Source of the DNA: Lamellibrachia satsuma
Taxonomy: Eukaryota > Annelida > Polychaeta > Sabellida > Siboglinidae
DNA: 64,000 nt
Direction: 5' to 3'
NCBI GenBank assembly: GCA_033239005.1
Contig: BSQZ01000036.1
Location: 3,046,001 to 3,110,000, forward strand
The notes beneath the pieces were generated by a model, which was not told where the DNA came from, ran no database searches, and saw only the letters and a program-made list of their open reading frames with translations. Below are positions 55,991-64,000 of the stretch, one piece after another. How positions within the stretch are numbered: position 1 is the stretch's first letter; the number at the start of each line of letters is the position of its first letter. A program made the position numbers and the translations under genes.

Positions 55991-56600
55991 GCGAACGCTG
56001 ACGCATGCAGCCACATAAGACGTTGCAAAAAGCGGAAGGCTTTTATAGTGAGAACGCATTTTAATAACCAGAGCATAATTAAGAAGTCGCCACTATAATT
56101 TGGCTCAGCAATATACAATAGCCCACTCCGTCGATAGTTTACCAAAATGGTACATCACCTTCTGTTAGTGGAGAACCGTAAGCTGTAAAGGTGACCGCAG
56201 ACAATGCACATGTACACTGGCCTGCATCCATGATCACTTACTTATTTTGGTCGAGTGAGTTCCACGAATTACAATGACCGTCCGTGCGTTTCTATCTCGC
56301 ATTGCGGTCTTGGTTTCCTCCTTTTTCAAGCCTTTGTCACTGATATTTTTTTTCTTCGTGTACCGGGTACAATTCAACCCTCTCTCCAGTGCTTACAGAC
56401 TCGGTGTGTGTGCACACGTGCTAAACCTAAAGTGCTGTAAGAGAAAAGTAATAAAATAATAAAAAAATCGAAAGAAAAAAGACGATAGTGTGCGTGCAGT
56501 ACTGCAGTTTGAGGAGAGGAAGCATTGATAGCGTCAAAGATGCAATATGAATTAATGTTGCAAGCTGGAGATCCTCTGTCTGAAGATCTCCAAACTTGGC
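55991..56600. other. No recognisable feature
   Basis: No motif-bearing frame. Confidence 0.5.
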
Positions 56601-56624
56601 TCTGTAGCTGCGTTGGCTGACAGG

Positions 56625-57312
56625 TTGTTGCGTTGGCTTGCAGGTTGTTGCGTTGGCTGGCAGGTTGTTGCGTTGGCTGGCAGGTTGTTCCACTTGGCTG
56701 GCAGGTTGTTCCACTTGGCTGGCAGGCTGTTCCACTTGGCTGGCAGGTTGTTCCACTTGGCCGGCAGGTTGTTCCACTTGGCTGGCAGGTTGTTCCACTT
56801 GACCGGCAGGTTGTTCCACTTGGCTGGCAGGTTGTTCCACTTGGCCGGCAGGTTGTTCCACTTGGCTGGCAGGTTGTTCCACTTGGCTGGCCTGGCAGGT
56901 TGTTCCACTTGGCTGGCAGGTTGTTCCACTTGGCCGGCAGGTTGTTCCACTTGGCTGGCAGGTTGTTCCACTTGGCCGGCAGGTTGTTCCACTTGGCTGG
57001 CAGGTTGTTCCACTTGGCTGGCAGGTTGTTCCACTTGGCCGGCAGGTTGTTCCACTTGGCTGGCAGGTTGTTCCACTTGGTTGGCAGGTTGTTCCACTTG
57101 GCCGGCAGGTTGTTCCACTTGGCCGGCAGGTTGTTCCACTTGGCCGGCAGGTTGTTCCACTTGGCTGGCAGGTTGTTCCACTTGGCTGGCAGGTTGTTCC
57201 ACTTGGCTGGCAGGTTGTTCCACTTGGCTGGCAGGTTGTTCCACTTGGCTGGCAGGTTGTTCCACTTGGCTGGCAGGTTGTTCCACTTGGCTGGCAGGTT
57301 GTTCCACTTGGC
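56625..57312. repeat. 21-bp minisatellite, about 32 copies
   Basis: Unit TTGGCTGGCAGGTTGTTCCA plus C, with GGC-C-GGC variants; the first three units have GTTGCG instead of GTTCCAC. Because 21 is divisible by three it encodes seven-residue repeats in several frames (for example EQPASQV on the minus strand, 251 codons). Confidence 0.97.
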
Positions 57313-57354
57313 TGTTGTACGGATTAAGAAGCTGAACTTGATGACTTGCTTAGT

Positions 57355-57757
57355 GATTAGAGGGAGTTGAAAAATTGCGTGTGTTGAGAGGGTCTCGCAA
57401 CGGTTATAAGTTTGGGGATGAGGTCCAGGGCGACTATGCCATGTAAGGTCTTATAAAGCATGACAAGGCGGCTGTCGGTTCTCCTTTGTTGGAGGCTGCT
57501 CCAGTTTGGGTGGTTGAGCATGGTGACGGCACTGACTTCACGACTGTAGTTGTTGAAGACATATCGTTCTGGCCGTATTTGGACCATCTCTATTTTGATT
57601 TTGTATGTATGTGTGTAGGGGTCCCATGTGGAAGCGGCATACTCCAGTTGGGATTTAACTAAGGTGAAATAAGCAATGGTTATTAAGTGTTCCTGGCCAA
57701 CTTGGGGATTTCTTCGTAGGAAAGCTAAATAAGCATTTCCTTTTTTGTGACACAATC
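57355..57757 (-). mobile_element. LINE ORF2 C-terminal fragment (L2/Crack-like)
   Basis: An intact 132-codon frame: AYLAFLRRNPQVGQEHL, AYFTLVKSQLEYAASTWDPY, IEMVQIRPERYVFNNYSRE, TMLNHPNWSSLQQRRTDSRL, VMLYKTLHGIVALDL. This is the standard block after the reverse transcriptase domain ('AY..LVRP.LEYA..VWDPYT......LE.VQRRA.R.V...Y', 'L.W.SL..RR...RL...YK'). A different lineage from the CR1-like and RTE-like copies, and little mutated. Confidence 0.88.
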
Positions 57758-57796
57758 AATATGTTCATTCCAGGACAGTGTTTTTTTTTATAAATC

Positions 57797-58075
57797 AAGA
57801 GATGTGGGTGTAATTTCGCCCCTGGAGATGTGGATGTGGTTTAGTCCGTGGCGATGTGGGTGTAGCTTCACCCCAGTATATGTGGGTGTAGTTTCACCCC
57901 TGGATACGTGAGTGTAGTTTCACCCCTGGATATGTGGGTAGAGCTTCACCCCTCGATATGTGGGTGTAGTTTCACCCCTGGATATGTGGGTGTAGCTTCG
58001 CCCCTGGAGAAGTGGGTGTAGCTTCTCCACTGTAGATGTTGATGTAACTCTGTCCATATATGTGTAGATGTAGCT
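57797..58075. repeat. 26-bp minisatellite, about 10 copies
   Basis: Unit GGATATGTGGGTGTAGTTTC plus ACCCCT, diverging towards both ends. Confidence 0.92.
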
Positions 58076-58079
58076 TCTA

Positions 58080-58785
58080 CGTCCACTACCGCAGCACTGC
58101 TATCCTTGTAATGGTGGTGGCTAACAACATTTGATATCAAATTAATATAAGTGGTGAGATATAGGCCAGATTTCCGGAGAGCCGAGGTACTGCGACAGCC
58201 GTCAGTGCAAGGTGTGCCGTAGTCGTTAATCATGTGGAACAAGGGCGACATTCATCGTGTGTTCGCCCGGCGATCGACGCCAGCGGTGATCAGAGTCGAC
58301 GCGGAATGAGAGGTGGCAGAAATTGACAAATGATTGCGTTTAATGGCGCGTCACGCCAACTGCGCCACGACGGCGCTAACTACGCGCCGACATACGGTTG
58401 ACGAGAATGAGCGAAACACAGCCAATTATCGCCCATCTGTATGAGCGACATGCCGCATCTGGCATTGCGACGGACTCGATTCCGGTCTCTCCCGAGCGAG
58501 TTCCGCTTTATGACGTGTCACTTCCCTTCTACGTTGTTTGTTGACGCGATTTGCAAGATTGGCGACGAAGGTTTACGAGCGCTCGCGTGGCTATTAATCA
58601 ACGCAATTCTTCAAATTGCGTTTAGGAGGTCCCGTGGGACAGAACTGGAGACGGCGATGCATACTGTGTATTTAGTGCTTTCGGGTGTTTATGCCGGTTT
58701 GCTATGCTGAGGGGTTTGTAATCGTAGCTGCTATTATAGAATGTTGACTATTGGGATAATTAATAAATTAAAGCGCATCCTACCT
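58080..58785. other. No recognised gene; GC/CpG-richer patch at about 58250-58640
   Basis: The patch contains many CpG sites and a 90-codon frame (58441-58710, +) without a known motif. It stands out from the AT-rich surroundings but nothing identifies it. Confidence 0.3.
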
Positions 58786-58789
58786 TGCA

Positions 58790-60099
58790 ACATTTTAGCA
58801 TCAGCAACTGGTAATGAACTAATATCTTCTTTTGTAAACACTGAACTGAAGTAACCATTTAGGTCTTCCGCCATTAAAAACCCCTGTGATATTATTATTT
58901 CCAGCACTGTCTTCTAGAGGTCCAACCTTGTCTTGTACGTTTTGTTTACTCCTGACATATGCATAAAAACTCTTGCTGTCAGTTTTTATGTTACATGCCA
59001 GTTTTTGCTCATAGCTTCTTTTAGATTGTCTGATTTCAGTTGTAGCTGCATTAAGTGCCTCTTTGTATTTTGCATAGTCTTCTTCCTTTCTGGTACGCCT
59101 ATAAACCCTCCACATAGTTTGTTTTAGCATTATTTTTCTAATTGCCTCTTTTGACAAGTGTTTCTTTCTACACCGTTTTCCTTGTTTTCGGAAGGGAACA
59201 AATTTATCAATGATACTCTCAATTTCATATTTTAGAATATTCCAACATTCAATTGCAGTCTTATTCATCAGCATGTTATTCCAATCTAGCTGTGCTAAGT
59301 ATTTTCTCATATCTTTGTACTTACCTTTGTGGAAGTTTCTCTTGTACGTTTTCTTATTTTTACTTTCTGATTTTACATTGATGTCAAAATGTATTTGATT
59401 ATGGTCACTATTACCCAATGGTTCAAATATTTTTACATTGTCCACTAATTCTTTTTGTGATGACAAAACTATATCTAATACATTTTCTCCCCTGGTTTGT
59501 TCTAGTACGTGCTGAGTAAGAAAGCTATCCTGGATTAAACATAGAAATTGTTGATCCTCAATCCCTGTGCTCTCTAGAGAATTCCATTGTATGTGTCCAT
59601 GGTTAAAATCTCCCATTATGATACATTCCCCTTTACTAACTTCCTTTATAGCGTTTTTTATTTTTGTGTTGTCCTCTTCGTTTATGTTTGGACTTCGGTA
59701 AACTAATCCAATAGTTAATTTTGAATTTCCTGAAACAATTTTGCACCAAATAGCGTCATCGCAATCTGCTTCCCTTTCTAGTTTTATTTCATAAGCCTGA
59801 ATAGATTGTTTAACATATAAAATAACTCCCACGCCCCTTCTTCCTATTCGATCTTTCCTAAACATTACGTATCCTGTCAGTCCTAATTCAGCATCTGTTA
59901 TATCTATGTTGGCCCATGATTCAGTTATACCAATTATGTGAGGGTCAATATCTTCTACCATAATGTTTAATTCGTTTTTCTTATTTACTATGCTCCTTGC
60001 ATTTAAACATACGCATCTATAACCTTTTTCAGAGATGTTTTTCGGATGATTTGATATTGGTTTATCTGTGCTAGTGGCCTCTTGTTCTGCTTGAGACAC
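58790..60099 (-). pseudogene. LINE ORF2 N-terminal part: APE-like endonuclease
   Basis: A 426-codon frame starting 24 bp after ORF1. Endonuclease motifs are complete: NAR (33-35), the catalytic Glu in ITESW (E60), YRSPN (134-138), GDFNH (163-167), DIVLSS (209-214), SDH (231-233). The linker to the reverse transcriptase follows (LSKEAIRKIMLKQTMWRVYR, QSKRSYEQKLACNIKTDSKS). Near residue 407 a frameshift moves the continuation to another frame (MAEDLNGYFSSVFTKEDISS, LPVADAKMLQ), then the element ends before the reverse transcriptase. The endonuclease domain looks recently active in sequence terms. Confidence 0.9.
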
Positions 60100-60126
60100 C
60101 TCTAGGTAACCCCCCCTGCACTTCTA

Positions 60127-61370
60127 GTTTAAAGAATGTTTACTTCCAAAAATATTTGTCATTGTACCCAAGTCGCTATCTACTGCTGCTGAAAGTTTGT
60201 CCGCGAATACTGCCGCCCCCTTTCCACTTAAATGAAGCCCATCCTTCATGTACATATCAGCCCTCCCAACAAAACTTCCCCATAAATCCACAAATCCAAC
60301 TTCCTCTTCCCTACACAGCCTCTGGACTAACATGTTAATTGCCATCCCCCGACAATTTCGATATTTATGACCCCTCCTGCCCATTACAGGTAAAATCCCT
60401 GACAGTGTTACCTGCTCAACCCGCGTCTGTTTTAGTGTTCTGACCAACTGCCTATATTTCCTAACTATGGCAGTTGTACCCTCCCTCTCTACGTTATTTG
60501 TCCCTACATGTACTAAAACGGATCCACCCTTACCCGAGCCTACGATGTTTTTTACCCTCTCGGTTATCGCCTCTATTTTGGCTCCAGGCAAGCAGACCAC
60601 CACATCATCTCCCTTGTTTAAGACTCTGTCGGTCTTCCTAACTATCGAATCCCCCACAAACACCCTCGCTCTCTTCCTCACCCCCTCTATCACTGCTTCA
60701 GAATAACTCTTCCTTTCGATCCCCTCCATCACATTCTGTCCTGACCCCTTCCCTTCCGTCTCCCCCACTCCCTTCTCCTTCCCTCCTGTCTCCCCTACTC
60801 CCCTCTCCTTCACTCCGGTTGTTTTCCCTCCCGTCTCCCCCACTCCCTTCTCCTTCCCTCCTGTCTCCGCTACTCCCCTCTCCTTCACCCCGGTTGTCTT
60901 CCCTCCCGTCTCCCCCACTCCCTTCTCCTTCCCTCCTGTCTCCCCTACTCCCCTCTCCTTCACCCCGGTTGTCTTCCCTCCCGTTCCTTTCCTTCCCGTC
61001 TCCTTACGTCCTGTCTCCCTATGACATGTCACCTTCCCTCCTCTCAGCTTCCTCCCAGGCTGAGGTGAGCTCTCCCTAGCATCTCTTGTGTCTTTCCCCA
61101 CTTTATCGTCTACTGTTCCCTCACCGGAACTACTGGCACAACTCCCTGTTCCCTTCCCACCATTGCCACAACGAGCAGCCTCAGCTCTTCCAACTCCACC
61201 TCTAGTTCCTTCATCCTTGCGCATCCCCTACACTCAAAACTAAAACTATCTGCCTGGACCTCAGCCCAGGACTTCTCGCACCCAGACTTGACGAAATCTA
61301 CCCAGTTACTACAACTGCCACAAATTAAGTGCCTTGTGGCCTTTAACTGCCGTTTGCACGGCGCCATCAT
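60127..61370 (-). pseudogene. LINE ORF1: zinc-finger/coiled-coil plus SGNH hydrolase, one frameshift
   Basis: Two overlapping frames. The upstream one (61370-61110) starts MMAPCKRQLKATRHLICGSC and gives a C-x2-C ... C-x2-C zinc-binding pattern (CGSC..ECRGC), then a coiled coil (MKELEVELEELRLLV). The downstream frame (61224-60127, 366 codons) has a Lys/Gly/Thr/Glu-rich repeat region (residues 80-160), then the hydrolase: GDS (191-193), GTNN (241-244) and DGLH (328-331), the Ser, Gly/Asn and Asp-His blocks of SGNH esterases. A single frameshift near 61110-61130 separates them. SGNH domains of this kind are characteristic of ORF1 in CR1-type LINEs. Otherwise well preserved. Confidence 0.88.
60738..60985. 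repeat. 75-bp minisatellite within ORF1
   Basis: About three units of 75 bp (25 residues: TTGVKERGVGETGGKEKGVG plus ETGGK). It preserves the frame and is internally built from a shorter roughly 30-bp motif. Confidence 0.92.
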
Positions 61371-61619
61371 GCAATTTAGTTTTAATTAGTTTGCTACGTT
61401 AGCCTTGAATAAGGCTGTTTTTGTGATCAAAAGAACACTTTAGGCTAAAAATCCTGCCACCTAGCGAATACGGAGAACACTGTGTAACAAAACAACGAAG
61501 TCAGTGTGTACTAATTTACGCTAAAATCCTGCTGTTAATTCCTTTTTACCGAAAACGTTGACTACCACTATGTCAGATATTACCTTATGTATGTAATTTA
61601 AGTAAATAAATCACTTTAT

Positions 61620-61621
<2 letters not shown>

Positions 61622-61685
<64 letters not shown>
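61622..61685. repeat. (TA)n microsatellite
   Basis: About 31 units, just outside the probable 5' end of the CR1-like LINE. Confidence 0.97.
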
Positions 61686-61687
<2 letters not shown>

Positions 61688-61689
61688 CT

Positions 61690-62545
61690 AATGTAAACGA
61701 TAGGTCGATGCACGGGTTGAATGACCTGTAAACAAACTCCCTTTTATCACTCGTTGAGTTTGAATCCGGGAAAAAAAATACTACCTCTGTTAACAACAAC
61801 GGTTTCTTAATATATGTCTACAAGAAGTTGGTGAACAATATATGTATAATACTAATACTTATTCTAACCAATATTCACTGTTACTGACTATTCACTATGT
61901 TATCTAAATTTTCGAATTGTAAACACCCCTATTAACGCTCGCTGAATTCCCTGACAGAATCCGAAACTAACTTACTCTAAAATACTCCCTCTGACTAATA
62001 ATTAACAAAACCTGTTTCCTAATATATGTCTACAATACGTTTGTGTATAATATATATGCAATAGTAATACTTATTCTATTTGATATTCCACATATTTCTG
62101 TAAATGATCTACACCAAATTCAAGTCGCTGCACCAAGTCCAAGTAGCCGGAAGTTGTTGTTAGTGTTGGCTAGTTGCATAGAATAAATAGTTTGATAATG
62201 TGTGAATATTAAATTAAATAAAAGTCAGTTTTATTTTAAAATTAGTGTAATTTACATACTATTATTTTAGTGTATATTTTGCTTTAAGTTTGATGTTTGT
62301 TAGCTAGTATTAGTAGTTATTTATTATTAGTTAGTTAGTTAGATAGTTAATATTAAATAGTGTTAATTAATTCTCATGAATTACTCATTAAATAATGTTT
62401 ATTACAATAATTATTGTGCTAATATAAATTTGTATTAAAATTATCAATTAATCAACTGGGTGACTCTTATGTTAGCGGCAAACATCACGCCTTAATAAGA
62501 GTCTCCCTGACCATACATTCATTTATATATGTGTGTGTGTTTGTG

Positions 62546-62577
<32 letters not shown>

Positions 62578-63390
62578 TGATGGAAGGGGGATGCAGGCAG
62601 TTAGGCAGGAGGTTATTAATGGAATGACCTCCAGCTGTAGTTAGCATGGCAATTTGATGCAAACAGTTACGTGTCTCAACCAAGGATTACGGTTGTTGTC
62701 ATAGCTACTGTTAAGTCCTAATGTACTGTGGCGTGATGCAATTGTTGCCTGGCGGATATCCGTGATTTCCGCTCGTTATATAAAACGTGTGGACATAAAC
62801 ACATTCTGACCTGGTCATCTACAACATGTTCGCGGGTGTTCGTGAAGAGTGAAGATGCCAATGGCAACATGCTGTCATGGTACTCAAACACACGCACGCA
62901 CATACGCACGCACATACGCACATACGCACGCACGCACGCTCGCTCTTCGATTAGCATAATCTGTTCAGGACTTCGCTACCGATATCAGTTGGTGAAATCG
63001 ATCATTCTCCAACTATTCTACCTGCTGCTGCTGTCGCCGTTCACACGATGTCCTTCTTCTATCTTTGTCGTGGCCTGCCTACGCTTCCTTTCTTGGTCAC
63101 AGTGCCACAATGAATCGTCTTTTACAATCCGTCGTGCCTCTCAAATATCTCAAGTTTTGGCGCTTGATAGAGCTGCACAACCAGTTTTGCGGTAAGCCCT
63201 ACAACCAGTTCGCTCAATACACATATACGGCTATGTGATATATGCACTATCCACGAGGTATGCGCAGTATCGTGCGGTAAGATTTGATCTCAAAGACACT
63301 TTTCTCTTGACTTGGTGACGTCACCTCCCCCCCGGCAGAGTCTGAAAACTCACCGATTGTTGTGCAGAGTATGGCAATATGTTGGCTTAA
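61690..63390. other. No recognised gene; two small microsatellites
   Basis: AT-rich to about 62460; (TGCG)n at about 62540-62580; CACG/CATACG run at about 62885-62942. A 9-bp inverted repeat (GACTCTTAT 62462-62470, ATAAGAGTC 62495-62503) is present. The 119-codon frame at 62836-63195 spans the microsatellite and has no motif. Confidence 0.5.
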
Positions 63391-63394
63391 CTTA

Positions 63395-63640
63395 TATGCC
63401 AACAAATCGTACTATATAGTTACTGATAACAAACTTCAGGACAAGAAAATTATTCACCCTGTTGCTATCAATAACCATGTACTACCTCACACTGAGAAAT
63501 GTAAATACCTTGAAAGGCAGAACAGATATATTTATGGTCAAGCAAATGTTTTAGCCAGACAATTTCACTTACGCAGCAGCACCATTAAAACAACTTTATT
63601 TAGTTTGCACTGCGGTGCAATGTACAGTTCGGGTGCAATT
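63395..63640 (+). mobile_element. LINE reverse-transcriptase C-terminal fragment
   Basis: Open frame: NLYANKSYYIVTDNKLQDKK, HPVAINNHVLPHTEKCKYLE, RQNRYIYGQANVLARQFHL, RSSTIKTTLFSLHCGAMYSS. This is the block after motif C of LINE RTs ('NxxKS..i.f', 'I....l.....KYLG', 'R.iY.raN.L.RkF..cS..vK..LF...C..MY'). Motif C itself is missing. Confidence 0.75.
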
Positions 63641-63729
63641 TAAAAAAAAACAGTCTGAAAGGCATTACTATTGCACAATAAGAACGGTTGTAGAATGAAC
63701 GCTATACAACTTGTTACCCCGTTGTAGTG

Positions 63730-64000
63730 CAAGTCGTATGTTCGCTACATATTATGTTGTGTCTGGGTAGCTTCCGTGGACAGACACGACTGTCTTGGAT
63801 CGACGCTTCCTCAATTCCATTATTCTTCATATCTTCACCAAGTCCATGTACCGGGACTTAGGTCTGCCTCCGCGCCGTGCCCCAGGAACAGTCTGGTTTA
63901 GGGCTATATTGGTTGCATCATTGCTACCTCGCAGTCTCACATGGCCATACAAGTGCAGTCTTCGCTTCAGGTGTGATGGCAGGTCGAGTACTCCAGCTTT
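63730..64000 (-). mobile_element. LINE C-terminal fragment, runs off the right edge
   Basis: Minus strand from 64000: LPSHLKRRLHLYGHVRLR, then GARRGGRPKSRYMDLVKI, stop; after a frameshift MKNNGIEEASIQDSRVC. This is the conserved LINE ending '..R.LRW.GHV.R...........G.R.RGRP..R..D....DL'. Opposite in orientation to the fragment next to it. Confidence 0.78.

Larger units (their letters stand above)
58786..61600 (-). mobile_element. CR1-like LINE, 5' half (ORF1 and endonuclease)
   Basis: From right to left: about 230 bp of possible 5' UTR, ORF1 with an SGNH/GDSL hydrolase domain, a 24-bp gap, and ORF2 with an APE-type endonuclease. After endonuclease and linker the element stops at about 58786, so the reverse transcriptase and 3' UTR are missing. 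LINEs normally lose the 5' end, so this is a 3' loss after insertion or an aberrant event. It fits the same family as the RT-bearing copy at 38.4-40.9 kb (inference; they do not overlap). Confidence 0.85.

Noticed and set aside
62462..62503. Hairpin GACTCTTAT/ATAAGAGTC as a terminator
   Set aside because: A 9-bp stem with a 24-nt loop and no nearby gene is expected by chance in 64 kb of eukaryotic DNA.

Overview
The window looks like non-coding-dominated nuclear DNA from an animal, most plausibly a marine invertebrate. It has GT-AG introns, CR1-like and RTE-like LINEs, a PIF/Harbinger relic, tRNA-derived SINEs, MITEs and very long simple repeats. There are no operons, ribosome binding sites or bacterial gene spacing. 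The phylum cannot be fixed from this sequence alone.

Only two loci read as multi-exon, host-style genes. (1) Plus strand, 29.1-31.85 kb: five phase-consistent pieces of an integrase-core (rve/DDE) protein gene. It is broken by an in-frame TGA, lacks some expected segments, and has its fourth splice acceptor triplicated. (2) Minus strand, 35.15-33.26 kb: four exons of a SAM-domain protein gene, the first three joining in perfect phase. A CR1 LINE tail, a MITE and a minisatellite sit in its introns. A 130-codon minus-strand reading frame at 46.1-46.5 kb, with a paralogous scrap at 38.0 kb, may be a decayed third gene.

The rest is transposable-element debris and tandem repeats. Layout: 0-7.8 kb LINE fragments, a small TIR element with a hammerhead-like core, and a TAGGGG-ended MITE; 9-10 kb a 37-bp minisatellite and a LINE tail; 12.3-14.4 kb a TAGGG-ended element carrying a roughly 800-bp GA tract, with a partial sister copy at 16.3-16.6 kb; 18.6-18.9 kb Harbinger transposase; 23.2-24.6 kb a hairpin/microsatellite composite element, followed directly by 4.2 kb of 32-bp satellite; 29-35 kb the two genes; 37.2-44.9 kb three more copies of the composite element, one inserted cleanly into a CR1 LINE and thus datable by nesting, plus an inverted short copy of the 32-bp satellite; 45-50 kb mostly unannotatable; 50.2-52.1 kb RTE-like LINE fragments; 53.5-58.1 kb several minisatellites and LINE tails; 58.8-61.6 kb the 5' half of a CR1-like LINE (SGNH ORF1 and endonuclease ORF2); 63.4-64 kb two oppositely oriented LINE fragments.

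The unifying theme is repeat birth. In several cases the window holds both an unexpanded sister copy, or an inferable ancestral sequence, and an expanded copy, so the seed of a microsatellite or minisatellite can be located to a few bases: GA in the TAGGG element, TA in the MITE, TA inside a reverse transcriptase codon run, a 37-bp unit at 1 versus 4 copies, and the 32-bp satellite at about 5 versus about 130 copies. I found no coherent new multi-gene system.
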